A stretch of 64,000 nucleotides of DNA from Chryseobacterium sp. E1 (GCA_019203745.1 CP078104.1:4588001-4652000); one strand, 5' to 3'; counted from the stretch's first letter, positions 49,836 through 59,044 are shown. The notes: generated by a model not told the origin, from the sequence alone. Made by a program: numbers and translations.

Positions 49836-50036
49836 TTAAAGCCCAAGGAGGGCAAATACGATACCATACAGTAACAGAAGAATTGCCATGAAAATGAAAT
49901 TCACATTCCTGAGTTTATACTTTTCATTACTCTGAAGAACGATAGCTTCAATAAAAATAAAGAGAAACCAAAGTACATGAAAAATCAACATATACAACGC
50001 AAAACCAAATGCTCCCCAGCCGCTGGTTTTACTCAT
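49836..50036 (-). CDS. Small two-helix membrane protein (third of three coupled)
   Basis: 66 residues, intact. Two hydrophobic helices (GFALYMLIFHVLWFLFIFIE and FIFMAILLLLYGIVFALLGL) are joined by a short charged loop NEKYKLRNV. Its ATG overlaps the TAA of the preceding gene by one base (TAATG), so it is probably translated by coupling. No family recognised. Confidence 0.65.
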   Translation of the reverse strand: MSKTSGWGAFGFALYMLIFHVLWFLFIFIEAIVLQSNEKYKLRNVNFIFMAILLLLYGIVFALLGL

Positions 50037-50176
50037 TATAATGAAGAATACAATAGTCCCGGAACAATTACTGCAAGCCGTATTATAATATGCCTCCAGA
50101 CATTTTGTTGAGAAGGCTGCCTGCTTTTCTCTTCATTCTGTTTGATCTCAAAAAGATCTCTAAGTTCAGGATTCAT
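50036..50176 (-). CDS. Small membrane protein (second of three coupled)
   Basis: 46 residues, too short for usual ORF cut-offs: MNPELRDLFEIKQNEEKSRQ, then PSQQNVWRHIIIRLAVIVPG and LLYSSL. It has a charged N-terminus and one hydrophobic segment. Its start ATGA overlaps the TGA of the upstream gene and its stop overlaps the downstream start, a pattern that argues for a real gene. Confidence 0.6.
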   Translation of the reverse strand: MNPELRDLFEIKQNEEKSRQPSQQNVWRHIIIRLAVIVPGLLYSSL

Positions 50177-50364
50177 TCTTTCTGCTTGTTGTATAATTTA
50201 ACAAAAAACTGCAGAATTCCCACGAAACAAAGAAGATTGATAATACCAAAGGCGCTGTACAACTCCATAGAATAAGTTCCTGTGAAGCCCAGAATAAGCT
50301 GGATAAGATCAACAAGGATAATAATGCTCAGTGAAATTACTGCCAGTAAAGTTGCGCCTTTCAT
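50173..50364 (-). CDS. Small two-helix membrane protein (first of three coupled)
   Basis: 63 residues: MKGATLLAVISLSIIILVDL, IQLILGFTGTYSMELYSAFG, IINLLCFVGILQFFVKLYNK and a short tail. Two predicted transmembrane helices are separated by a polar loop. The last codons overlap the start of the 46-residue protein. This gene opens the operon; a promoter is likely in 50365-50434, but no clean element stands out. Confidence 0.65.
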   Translation of the reverse strand: MKGATLLAVISLSIIILVDLIQLILGFTGTYSMELYSAFGIINLLCFVGILQFFVKLYNKQKE

Positions 50365-50434
50365 ATATTCTGTCTATTTTATTGAGTGATGGTTTTTAAC
50401 TTCTGTTTTTTAAGATATTTCCTGAAAAAAAAGG

Positions 50435-51742
50435 TTATATTTCTGTATTCAGATCCCAGTTTTCAAGGTAATCATGAACATGTTTCAGCATCATTCCTCC
50501 TAAAGAACCGTCTACTACCCTGTGATCGTAAGAGTGAGACATAAACATCAGGTTTCTGATGGCGATCACATCTCCGTCTGCTGTTTCAAGAACCGCAGGT
50601 TTCTTAACGATGGCTCCAATAGCTAAAATAGCAACCTGAGGCTGAGGAATGATCGGAGTTCCCATAAGGTTTCCAAAGCTTCCCACGTTAGAAATAGTAT
50701 AAGTTGCTCCCTGAGTATCTTCAGGTCTTAATTTCTTGTTTCTTGCTCTGTAAGCTAAATCGTTGATGGCTTTTGCAAGACCTGAAAGAGATAGCTGATC
50801 AGCATTTTTGATCACAGGAACAATAAGATTTCCGTCTGGCAGAGCAGTTGCCATACCGATATTGATGTTTTTCTTTTTAATGATGTTTTCACCATTTACA
50901 GAAACATTGATCATTGGGAAATCCTGGATTGCTTTTACAACAGCTTTTACGAAAATAGGCATGAAAGTAAGTTTTTCACCTTCACGTTTTTCGAAGATCG
51001 CTTTGTTTTTGTTTCTCCATTTTACAACGTTGGTAACGTCTGTTTCAATGAAAGAAGTAACGTGTGGAGCAATTTGTTTTGCTTTCACCATATTTTCAGC
51101 GATGATCTTTCTCATTCTGTCCATTGGAATGATCTCATCACCTGCACTTACCGGGATCGTAGCTGCCGGAGCAGATACTGCCGGTTGTGGAGTAGAGGCC
51201 GCCTGTACCGGAGCTGCTTGTGGAGCCGGCTGCGTTCCTCTGTTGGCTACATACGCCAGAATATCTTCTTTGGTAATTCTTCCTTCCAAACCGCTTCCTT
51301 TGATAGATTTCAGTTCAGTTTCAGAAATATTTTCCTGTTGTGCAATTGATTTTACAAGTGGAGACAGATACAGATCTCCTGAGAATTCAACGTTTGCAGC
51401 AATTGTAGTTTGTAAAGGCTGCTCAATCGTTTTTAATGTTTCAGCATCCGGAGCAGCAGCAGGTGTTTCTGCCTGTACTTCCTCAGAAGCAGTACCTTCG
51501 CCTTCAATTTCTAAAATCGCAATGGCTTCGCCTACTTTTGCAACTTCATCTTTTTGCTTTAAAATTTTTACAATTTTCCCCGAAACCGGTGTCGGTACGT
51601 CTGAATCTACTTTATCTGTTGCAATTTCTACTACGGAGTCATCCTCTTTTACGTTATCACCTTCATTGAATAACCAAGTGATAATAGTCGCTTCCATAAC
51701 ACCTTCTCCCATGGAAGGAAGCAATAGTTTGTATTCTGCCAT
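50435..51742 (-). CDS. Dihydrolipoamide acyltransferase E2 (branched-chain/pyruvate type)
   Basis: Intact, 435 residues. It carries a lipoyl domain with the lipoylated Lys in IATDKVDSDVPTPVSG, an Ala/Pro linker, a peripheral subunit-binding domain (LSPLVKSIAQQENISETEL, KGSGLEGRITKEDIL) and a catalytic domain ending SYDHRVVDGSLGGMMLKHVH (catalytic His, Asp). The lipoyl sequence MAEYKLLLPSMGEGVMEATI differs from SucB, and E2s of this form serve branched-chain 2-oxoacid dehydrogenase in many Bacteroidota. Its E1 subunits are not in the window. The uninterrupted frame makes it one of the reliably sequenced genes. Confidence 0.9.
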   Translation of the reverse strand: MAEYKLLLPSMGEGVMEATIITWLFNEGDNVKEDDSVVEIATDKVDSDVPTPVSGKIVKILKQKDEVAKVGEAIAILEIEGEGTASEEVQAETPAAAPDAETLKTIEQPLQTTIAANVEFSGDLYLSPLVKSIAQQENISETELKSIKGSGLEGRITKEDILAYVANRGTQPAPQAAPVQAASTPQPAVSAPAATIPVSAGDEIIPMDRMRKIIAENMVKAKQIAPHVTSFIETDVTNVVKWRNKNKAIFEKREGEKLTFMPIFVKAVVKAIQDFPMINVSVNGENIIKKKNINIGMATALPDGNLIVPVIKNADQLSLSGLAKAINDLAYRARNKKLRPEDTQGATYTISNVGSFGNLMGTPIIPQPQVAILAIGAIVKKPAVLETADGDVIAIRNLMFMSHSYDHRVVDGSLGGMMLKHVHDYLENWDLNTEI

Positions 51743-51804
51743 TTTTGATTTTTAGATTTTGACAAATATATAAAAAAATCGGTTTTTTTATGAAATATAT
51801 AATT

Positions 51805-52632
51805 TTAGCTGAATTCAATATAGATATTTTCACCTACATTCAACCCAAACAGGCTTTTAGCACCGTTTTTCTTGCTTCCTTTGTAGATGGTAAGCTCCAA
51901 TAGCTGACTGTCATTGAAAATCGCCGCAGACTGACCATGGAATTCCGTTTCCCTTTCCCAATCCGAAACTACTTCCGTATGGCTGGAAAAGATCCTTGAA
52001 AGACTCAGGTTCCGGAATTTTATCGTGAAACTGTTGTATCCTTTGCTGATATTTTCAAAAAAATCTTTATTGATATTTGAGATTATATTTCCGAAATTAT
52101 CAATGTAAGTCACTTCACCAATGATCATTCCTTCAGATTCGTTATATACGGCTCTCGGGAACATCAACTGCTTTGCTGTATCTATTTTTCTTCCGATCAC
52201 TTCCGGGAGCCCGCCGTTGGCAAGATGCACCGCAGCAGGAACAAAAATATCCGTAGACGTAAAATTGATGACATCATCAAATCGGTTATTCAGTGTGAGC
52301 TCATAGATTGCTTCAGGTTTAATATCGAAAAAGATAAGGCTCAGAAGTCCGTTGTCTGCCGCCAGGAAGTAGGACCCGTCTGCTTTATAAAGAATATTTT
52401 TTCTTGATTTATTATAAAAACTGTCTACCGAAAGAATATGAATGCTGCCTTTCGGGAAATATTTGTATGCATTTCTTACGATATACGAAGTCTGTATAAG
52501 GTTGAATGCCTGGATATCGTGGGTTATATCAATAATATTAACCTCAGGATTTAGAGACAGGATTTTGCCCTTTACAGCAGCAACTCTGTAATCTAAATTT
52601 CCGAAATCCGAAGTAAGGGTAATAATTGACAT
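51805..52632 (-). CDS. SAM hydroxide adenosyltransferase family protein (DUF62)
   Basis: Intact, about 275 residues. The family hydrolyses S-adenosylmethionine to adenosine and methionine, and includes the fluorinase and chlorinase. Marks are SIITLTSDFGNLDYRVAAVK (Asp of the SAM site), INIIDITHDIQAFNLIQTSY, GSIHILSVDSFYNKSRK, FLAADNGLLSLIF and GEVTYIDNFGNIISNINKDF. ATG 52632 (MSIITLTSDFG) is the natural start; 52638 would start at TTG. It lies 62 bases past the start of the E2 gene on the same strand and may be co-transcribed with it. Confidence 0.92.
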   Translation of the reverse strand: MSIITLTSDFGNLDYRVAAVKGKILSLNPEVNIIDITHDIQAFNLIQTSYIVRNAYKYFPKGSIHILSVDSFYNKSRKNILYKADGSYFLAADNGLLSLIFFDIKPEAIYELTLNNRFDDVINFTSTDIFVPAAVHLANGGLPEVIGRKIDTAKQLMFPRAVYNESEGMIIGEVTYIDNFGNIISNINKDFFENISKGYNSFTIKFRNLSLSRIFSSHTEVVSDWERETEFHGQSAAIFNDSQLLELTIYKGSKKNGAKSLFGLNVGENIYIEFS

Positions 52633-52763
52633 GAGCAATGTATAGAATAGTGTAGTATTGCAAAGTTATTTAAAATAAAAAGAATGCCCGAAAGATTGTT
52701 GAAAAGAATTTGATATAAATTTGAAAAAAGCTTTAATTTTAAAATCTAAAATAAAAATACTGC

Positions 52764-53721
52764 ATGTTTGAATTAACATATGATTTGGAAGATATTGATG
52801 CGAAAATCTTCTATGGAGTTAATAACCAATATTTCAACTTAATAAAATCAACCTTTCCCACTCTTAAAATTACAGGAAGAGATCATTTCATCTTTGCGAT
52901 GGGAAATCAGGAAGCCTTAGATATACTGAAGCAAAAACTGGATGATATTGTAAAATTTATCTCTAAAAACAACTCAATAGGGCTGAAAGATGTAGAAAAT
53001 ATTCTGAATATCAAGGACGAAAATGAGAAACAGCTGATTTTCGATCAGGATATTATTGTAAAAGGAGTCAACGGAAAAGTCATTAAAGCCAAAACCACCA
53101 ATCTTAAAAAACTGGTAAAGGAAACGGAGAAAAAGACATGGTATTTGCTATTGGCCCAGCGGGAACAGGAAAACCTATACCAGCGTTGCTTTGGCAGCAA
53201 GAGCTTTGAGAGATAAGGAAGTGAAAAGGATTATTCTTACACGACCTGCTGTAGAGGCCGGAGAGAGCCTTGGTTTTTTACCGGGAGATCTTAAGGAAAA
53301 GCTGGATCCGTATTTACAGCCGTTATACGATGCGCTTCGTGATATGATTCCTCATGAGAAGCTGGAAGGCTTTATGGAGAAAAAGGTTATTGAAGTAGCT
53401 CCTTTGGCATTCATGAGAGGGCGTACCCTTGATGATGCTTTTGTAATTCTTGATGAAGCACAGAATACTACCCATGCTCAGATGAAAATGTTCCTGACAA
53501 GAATGGGTATGAATGCGAAATTTATCATTACAGGAGACCCAAGCCAGATTGACCTTCCGAAAAACCAGCAGTCCGGATTGAAAGAAGCCATGAGAATTTT
53601 AAATGGAGTGAAGGAGATAGGTTTTGTACATCTTACAGAGGAGGACGTAGTGAGACATCCTGTAGTAAGAAAGATTATTCTTGCCTACAATGATGAGGAG
53701 AAGAGACTTAGGAATGACTAA
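52764..53721 (+). CDS. PhoH family ATPase (two apparent deletions)
   Basis: About 319 residues with two bases restored near 53137-53140 and 53172-53175, where [21 protein letters not shown] is recovered. It is a P-loop ATPase, often called PhoH/YbeZ, linked to RNA metabolism (pairs with YbeY in many bacteria). The Walker A is GPAGTGKT and the Walker B region is [19 protein letters not shown], with [19 protein letters not shown] as the later Q-containing motif. The N-terminal 110 residues are the PhoH-specific start ([19 protein letters not shown]). It is divergent from the SAM hydrolase gene. Confidence 0.92.
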
Positions 53722-53781
53722 TCCGTAACAGGTAAAAGTTTTTTGTTAACCTTTTATTAACCTTAAATTTTAAGACAAAAT

Positions 53782-53810
53782 TTGGTGTTTTAAAAAAATA
53801 GTTAGTTTTG
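53782..53810 (+). promoter_or_regulatory. Bacteroidota-type promoter of the first porin-like gene
   Basis: TTG at 53782-53784 and TAGTTTTG at 53803-53810 are 18 bases apart, matching the -33 TTG / -7 TAnnTTTG promoter of Bacteroidota. The start codon is 27 bases further. Confidence 0.7.
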
Positions 53811-53837
53811 CAGTCCTTAAACTTAGAACTAATACTA

Positions 53838-54515
53838 ATGAAAAAACTTTTACTTACTGCAGCGATCGCTGTACTGGGAATTTCTGCAAACGCTCAGGAA
53901 TTTAAATTTGGACCTAAAGCAGGATATTCTTTATCAATGCTTAAAGCAACTGGTGAGGGACATACTTACAACTTTGATGCAAAATCTACCTTTTATGTGG
54001 GGGCAATGGCTGAATATAAATTCAGTGATAAGTTTGCTGTGCAAGGAGAAGTATTATACTCTCCAATAGGAGGTAAACAAGAGGAAACTGTTTCTTATAG
54101 TATGATGGGAGCTACTGTTACAGGTACTGAAAAATCTGACTGGAAGATAGGAACTGTACAAATCCCTGTGAGTGCGAAATATTATGCTACAGAAAACCTA
54201 GCATTTGCAGCTGGTCTTAATGTGGGAATTATTACTTCAGCAAAAATAAAAGTGACAGCTGATTTAACAGGATCAGCAGGAGGTCAGACAGTTTCTGATT
54301 CTACAAGCGAAACAGAGGATGTGAAAGATCACATGAACAAACTGAATTTAGCCCCGTTTGTAGGTGCTGAATATACCCTTGAGAACGGTTTGTTCTTTGA
54401 TGCAAGATATAACTTGGGTGTATCTAACCTGATGAAAAAACAAGATGGCGAAAATGGAACCCTTAAAAATAGTTTCATTCAGGTAGGTGTAGGTTTCAAA
54501 TTCGGAGGAAACTAA
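53838..54515 (+). CDS. Outer membrane beta-barrel protein, gene 1 of 4
   Basis: Intact, 225 residues. ATG 53838 starts a signal peptide (MKKLLLTAAIAVLGISANAQ). The mature part alternates hydrophobic and polar residues as in an eight-strand barrel (FKFGPKAGYSLSMLKATGEG; FYVGAMAEYKFSDKFAVQGE; VSAKYYATENLAFAAGLNVG) and ends NSFIQVGVGFKFGGN, a C-terminal strand with aromatic residues. PorT/OmpA-like barrels of this size occur in many Bacteroidota; ligand or role unknown. It has a good promoter and its own terminator, so it is a single-gene unit. Confidence 0.88.
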   Translation: MKKLLLTAAIAVLGISANAQEFKFGPKAGYSLSMLKATGEGHTYNFDAKSTFYVGAMAEYKFSDKFAVQGEVLYSPIGGKQEETVSYSMMGATVTGTEKSDWKIGTVQIPVSAKYYATENLAFAAGLNVGIITSAKIKVTADLTGSAGGQTVSDSTSETEDVKDHMNKLNLAPFVGAEYTLENGLFFDARYNLGVSNLMKKQDGENGTLKNSFIQVGVGFKFGGN

Positions 54516-54540
54516 TTCTGAAAACAGGATCGAAAATAGT

Positions 54541-54573
54541 AAAAAAGCAGAACAATTTGTTCTGCTTTTTTTT
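54541..54573 (+). terminator. Terminator after porin-like gene 1
   Basis: AAAAAAGCAGAACAA and TTGTTCTGCTTTTTTT form a perfect stem with a T-run, 26 bases past the stop codon. Confidence 0.9.
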
Positions 54574-54659
54574 GTTGCCGGGAACCTGATTCCTGTATTT
54601 TGCTTTTACGATGAAAAATAATTAGTACCTTTGCCGCTTAATTTAAAGCTACTAAAAAA

Positions 54660-55157
54660 ATGAAAAAACTATTATTACTAGGTGCTTTTGCACTTTTAGG
54701 AGGTGCTGTTCAGGCACAGGAAGGTTTTAAAATTGGTGGACATATCGGTGTTCCGGTATCTGATGCAAGTAATGTATCTTCATTTACCTTAGGAGTGGAT
54801 GCTGCTTATATGTGGAATATTGCTAAAGGTCTTGACCTTGGGGTAACAACTGGATATTCTCACTTTTTCGGGAAAGATCACTTTGATGATTTCGGATTTA
54901 TTCCTGTAGCTGTTTCCGGTAAATATAAGTTTAAGGGAGCACCTATCTTTGTAGGATTAGACCTTGGATATGGTATTTCTACCAAAGATGGAGTAGACGG
55001 AGGATTCTATGCACAGCCTAAATTCGGATATCAGATGTCTAAAGGAGAGTTGTATATAGGATATCAGTCTGTAAGCAACAGACGTGACTATGGCTGGTAC
55101 AGAGACAGCTGGAACGTAGGAGCTGTAAACTTAGGATATAACTTCTTTATCAAATAA
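54660..55157 (+). CDS. Outer membrane beta-barrel protein, gene 2 of 4
   Basis: Intact, 165 residues. A signal peptide (MKKLLLLGAFALLGGAVQAQ) leads to a small barrel: FKIGGHIGVPVSDASNVSSF, TLGVDAAYMWNIAKGLDLGV, FIPVAVSGKYKFKGAPIFVG and a final NVGAVNLGYNFFIK. Short glycine/aromatic strands and the terminal aromatic fit an outer-membrane barrel. A TACCTTTG at 54626-54633 could be its -7 box. A strong GC-rich terminator follows. Confidence 0.87.
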   Translation: MKKLLLLGAFALLGGAVQAQEGFKIGGHIGVPVSDASNVSSFTLGVDAAYMWNIAKGLDLGVTTGYSHFFGKDHFDDFGFIPVAVSGKYKFKGAPIFVGLDLGYGISTKDGVDGGFYAQPKFGYQMSKGELYIGYQSVSNRRDYGWYRDSWNVGAVNLGYNFFIK

Positions 55158-55178
55158 GGATAGTTAAAAAATAGCAGG

Positions 55179-55205
55179 ACTCCGGCCGAAGGCCGGAGTT
55201 TTTTT
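55179..55205 (+). terminator. Terminator after porin-like gene 2
   Basis: ACTCCGGCC-GAA-GGCCGGAGT, then T6. A perfect GC-rich stem. Confidence 0.92.
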
Positions 55206-55617
55206 GTTGATATAAGGAGAGAAAAACTGAGAAACTTTTTGTAAAACTCTTCCATTTACAGCAATTTTAAACCTTGAGAAACGAAAAAATGCCCTGAATT
55301 ATAAACAGGTGTTTAAATTTTAAGACTTAATAACTTAAAAATTAACATTTTAAATTAGGCTATTTTAGCATATCCAATAGATTTCATCAGATTTTCAGAA
55401 AAAATAAAAATTTGAAAAACCAAGTAAATTGCGCTCTGGTTAATGATTTGTAGTTTTTTTATTCATAATATTGTGAAAAACTCAAAGACTTCTCTTTAAT
55501 ATGAATTATTTTTATAAACCCAATAATTTTAACAATGATATTAATCACATTAACAAATTTTAATATTAGTGTGGACGACTGTAAATTTGCCCTCAGAAAG
55601 TATTAAAATTTTTTAAA
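55206..55617 (+). promoter_or_regulatory. AT-rich leader of porin-like gene 3 with -7 element
   Basis: No coding frame in this 410-base gap. TAAATTTG at 55582-55589 fits TAnnTTTG, 28 bases ahead of ATG 55618. A long leader of this sort may also hold regulatory elements, but I see no specific operator. Confidence 0.45.
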
Positions 55618-56271
55618 ATGAAAAAACATTATTAGCGGGTGCTGTTGCACTTTTTGGATTATCAAACGCTCAGATTGCTAAAGGAACTACATATTTATCA
55701 GGATCTGTTGGTTATTCTCAAGTAGAATCTAACAACGGTAACGATAAAAAGAAAACTTCAACGTATTACCTAGAGTTGGTTATTTCGTTAACACAAACTT
55801 AGCTGTTGGTTTAGGTCTTGGATACGAAACTGAAAAAACAACTAAAACTACTACAACTACATTAGGTAACACAACAATTGTAACTGAGAATGTAAACAAA
55901 ACTCCTGCATTCGTAGTTGAGCCTTTCGTAAGAAAATACTGGACTTTATCTGACAAGTTATATTTCTTCGGACAATTAGCTGTTCCAATGAGATTCGGTA
56001 AAACTGAAGATGAAAACAGTACTGTAGCTACTTCAGGTAACTCTGTAGTTACTAACTCTACTTCTACTGAAGCTAAATACACTAAAATCGGTGTTACTGT
56101 GAAGCCAGGTTTAGATTACTTCCTAAACAAAAACTGGACTATCGAAGCTACTATCGGTGAATTTGGTTATAGCAACTTCAAACCAAAAGATGGTGATGCT
56201 ACAAACAACTATAACTTCGGTTTGAACTTAGCTTCTGTACTTTCGGAGTTAAATATGTATTTGCAAAATAA
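55618..56271 (+). CDS. Outer membrane beta-barrel protein, gene 3 of 4 (three apparent deletions)
   Basis: About 218 residues after three single bases are restored (A-run at the start near 55621-55626; near 55757-55768; near 56240). The signal peptide becomes MKKTLLAGAVALFGLSNAQ, nearly the same as gene 4. The barrel has VGYFVNTNLAVGLGLGYETE, VEPFVRKYWTLSDKLYFFGQ and GVTVKPGLDYFLNKNWTIEA, ending SVTFGVKYVFAK with a C-terminal aromatic strand. It is an OmpW/porin-like small barrel of unknown ligand. The close signal-peptide match with gene 4 indicates tandem duplication. Confidence 0.82.
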
Positions 56272-56294
56272 TAAACAAAGCATATAACAATAGG

Positions 56295-56321
56295 ACCCTG
56301 AGATTTTCTCAGGGTTTTTTT
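56295..56321 (+). terminator. Terminator after porin-like gene 3
   Basis: ACCCTGAGA-TTT-TCTCAGGGT followed by T6. Confidence 0.9.
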
Positions 56322-56352
56322 ATATTTTGGAAACATTTTTTAAATAATAATC

Positions 56353-57010
56353 ATGAAAAAACTATTATTAGCAGGTGCTGTGGCACTTTTCGGGCTTTCT
56401 AATGCCCAAATGACTAAAGGAGACTGGGTGATCAGCGGAAACACAGGAATGGGCTTCAATAACACTACAACGACAGTGAAAGTAGGTAGTAATTCTGTTG
56501 ATGGTCCAAAAGTAAATAGCTTTTCAATTATTCCTTCCGTAGGGTACTTCGTTATTGATAAATTAGCAGTGGGTATCGACTTGGGATATATGAGTACTAC
56601 CACTAAATACCAGGGGTGAAAATTGCAAACTCTACATTCTCCGTAATGCCTACAGCTACTTATTACTTTACTAATTCCAGTAAGCTTGTGCCATTCTTAG
56701 GAGCGGGGATTGGATATGCTTCCGATAAGACAAAATATACTTTTAACGGGAATATCAATAATGAAGGATTTGATCCTTTGTTAGCACAGAATACCGAGAA
56801 CACTACAGATGGTTTGGCATGGAAAGTAAAAGGGGAGTAACTTATATGGCTACTTCGTCTTTAGGAATCAATCTTGGGGTTTCTTATGATCAGTTTTCAA
56901 ATAAAGAAACGATCATGAACACAGATGTTAAAACGAATGTTAAGACTTTCGGAGTTAACGTTGGTTTCTCTTATTTCATTAAAGGAAAATCTCAGAAAAC
57001 TGATAAATAA
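56353..57010 (+). CDS. Outer membrane beta-barrel protein, gene 4 of 4 (two apparent deletions)
   Basis: About 219 residues with two bases restored (G-run near 56613-56616; G near 56833-56837). Signal peptide MKKLLLAGAVALFGLSNAQ. Barrel strands include FSIIPSVGYFVIDKLAVGID, FSVMPTATYYFTNSSKLVPF, LGAGIGYASDKTKYTF and a terminal FGVNVGFSYFIKGKSQKTDK. It shares strand patterns and the signal sequence with gene 3 (KGTTYLSG vs KGDWVISG just after cleavage), and they are separated only by a terminator. Function unknown. Confidence 0.83.
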
Positions 57011-57035
57011 TCAGTTCATAAAAAGATAAAAAACA

Positions 57036-57068
57036 AAAAAATCCGGCTCAATTTTGAGTCGGATTTTA
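57036..57068. terminator. Bidirectional terminator between porin-like gene 4 and ffh
   Basis: AATCCGGCTCAA and TTGAGTCGGATT form a stem with one G-T pair and T/A-runs at both sides. It serves two convergent genes. Confidence 0.8.
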
Positions 57069-57092
57069 TATTTTGATCAGATTGCTCTTAGA

Positions 57093-58452
57093 TTATTTTC
57101 CGAACATTCCGCCCATTCCAGGCATATTCGGCATCTTGCTCATCATCTGCATCATCTGCTTTCCTTGAGGCCCTTGCATCATTTTCATCATTTTACCCAT
57201 CTGGTCGAATTGTTTCATCAGTTGATTAACGTCTTCAATCTTTCTTCCTGCACCTCTGGCAATTCTGTTTTTTCTCTGTGTATTGATGATAGAAGGTTTT
57301 CTTCTTTCTTCAGGCGTCATAGAGTAGATAATCGCTTCAATATGCTTGAAAGCATCATCACTGATCTCTACATCTTTAATCGCTTTACCAACTCCAGGAA
57401 TCATACCCATCAAATCCTTCATGTTACCCATCTTCTTGATCTGGTTGATCTGCTTTAGGAAATCATCAAAACCAAACTCGTTTTTAGCAATTTTCTTGTG
57501 AAGCTTTTTAGCTTCCTCTTCATCAAATTGCTCCTGAGCTCTTTCTACCAAGGAAACAACGTCTCCCATTCCCAGGATTCTGTCTGCCATCCTTTCAGGG
57601 TAGAAAAGATCAAGAGCTTCCATTTTTTCTCCTGTAGAGATAAATTTGATCGGCTTTTCAACAACAGAACGGATCGTTAAAGCAGCACCCCTCTTGTATC
57701 ACCATCTAATTTGGTTAAAACAACCCCGTCAAAGTTCAAAGCATCGTTGAACGCTTTGGCAGTATTCACCGCATCCTGACCTGTCATGGAATCCACAACG
57801 AAAAGGGTTTCCTGAGGCTTGATGAAGTAATGTACAGATTTGATCTCGTTCATCATCTGCTCATCAATTGCCAAACGACCTGCAGTATCCACAATGACAA
57901 CATCATGACCGTTTGCTTTTGCAAAATTGATTGCATTTTCAGCAATAGTAGAAGGGTTGGTTGCACCTTCTTCAGTATAGACAGGAACTTTGATCTGTCC
58001 TCCCAATACTTTCAGCTGATCGATTGCAGCAGGACGGTAAACGTCACAGGCTACCAATAATGGTTTTTATTTCTTTTGGTCTGTAAATAATTAGCAAGCT
58101 TTCCGGAGAAAGTCGTTTTACCCGAACCCTGAAGACCGGCGATAAGGATCACAGATGGCTTTCCTGAAAGATTGATACCTTCCTGAGAGCCTCCCATAAG
58201 GTCTACTAATTCGTCATGAACGATTTTCGTCATCAGCTGTCCCGGAGTAAGGGAAGTAAGAACGTTTTCGCCTAATGCCTTATCCTGAACTCTTTTTGTA
58301 AGATCCTTTGCAACTTTATAGTTAACGTCGGCATCCACTAATGCTCTACGGATCTCCTTTACGGTTTCCGCCACATTGATTTCGGTAATTTTTCCACGTC
58401 CGGAAATATTATGTAATGCCTTGTCTAATTTATCCTGTAAACTATTAAACAT
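57093..58452 (-). CDS. ffh: Signal recognition particle protein Ffh (two apparent deletions)
   Basis: About 453 residues with two bases restored (near 58064, giving [19 protein letters not shown]; near 57690, giving [18 protein letters not shown]). Ffh binds the signal sequence of nascent membrane proteins together with 4.5S RNA and is essential. The N domain is [18 protein letters not shown]. The G domain has P-loop [20 protein letters not shown] and TKLDGD. The methionine-rich M domain is [20 protein letters not shown], ending [12 protein letters not shown]. The two breaks lie in homopolymers and cannot be real in such a gene. Confidence 0.96.
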
Positions 58453-58540
58453 ATTTATTGTAAATTATAGGTTTGCAAAAATAAGGAATTTTTAAGAAAC
58501 CTGAGTATGATAGACTTAATATTATAAGGATTTGATTAAA

Positions 58541-58710
58541 GTTGGAAGCTGGGAGCGGGGAGAGGGAAGTCTTTTGAGGTTGATAAAAGTAAATAAGATT
58601 CTTGATAGACTATCTTCTTAAAATAAGAACTGTAGATCATATTTAATAAAGCGTGTTGAATTACGGTTTTGTAGAATAGTAACTTTTATCATCCGGCTTC
58701 CGGCTTCCAT
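58541..58710. repeat. Intergenic element with imperfect inverted ends
   Basis: TTGGAAGCTGGGAGC (58542-58556) is imperfectly inverted by GGCTTCCGGCTTCCA (58695-58709). The roughly 140-base interior is AT-rich with no ORF. Layout and end sequence resemble the 27861-28001 element. The 58453-58540 stretch holds nothing else I can name. Confidence 0.55.
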
Positions 58711-58741
58711 CCTTAAGAATATAGAAGAAGTCATAATTCTT

Positions 58742-58770
58742 TTGTTTCAAAAATTATAATCCTATTTTTG
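58742..58770 (+). promoter_or_regulatory. Bacteroidota-type promoter next to a start codon
   Basis: TTG at 58742-58744 and TATTTTTG at 58763-58770, 18 bases apart. ATG 58775 is only 4 bases beyond the -7 box, so the mRNA is probably leaderless. Confidence 0.65.
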
Positions 58771-58774
58771 CAGC

Positions 58775-59044
58775 ATGAATTTTCTTGATAGTTTTATTAT
58801 TGTATTATTAATATTACTGCTTAATATAATGGTATATATAATATTTAAAAAGTATTTATACGGTAAACAGGATGCAGGAATGAAATTTCTTGTTATTAAT
58901 CTTTCTAAAGATCTGATCTGGCTTATAGTTTCCTTAATAATAATAGAGAAGACCAAAGCTAATTTTCTCTTTATAGTGATCTGTTTTCTTATTGCATCAT
59001 TCCTTATTTATTTACCCATAATAAAACTCATTAATAAGTCTTGA
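58775..59044 (+). CDS. Small three-helix membrane protein upstream of atpB
   Basis: 89 residues, intact. Three hydrophobic helices: DSFIIVLLILLLNIMVYIIF, IWLIVSLIIIEKTK and FLFIVICFLIASFLIYLPII. It ends INKS. It occupies the place where bacteria usually carry atpI- or AtpZ-like genes, ahead of the ATP synthase Fo genes. Flavobacteria often have a small DUF6168-type protein there; this one may be related but is short and I cannot confirm it. It has its own promoter and a likely leaderless transcript. A separate promoter for atpB follows. Confidence 0.65.
   Translation: MNFLDSFIIVLLILLLNIMVYIIFKKYLYGKQDAGMKFLVINLSKDLIWLIVSLIIIEKTKANFLFIVICFLIASFLIYLPIIKLINKS

Noticed and set aside
49676-49867. 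63-codon minus-strand frame starting inside the last small membrane protein gene
   Set aside because: It runs through the strong terminator at 49798-49825 and overlaps the intact gene in another frame; it is a shadow.
50808-51755. Long plus-strand frame (315 codons) over the E2 gene
   Set aside because: Antisense to a full-length E2 with all motifs, so the plus-strand frame is incidental.
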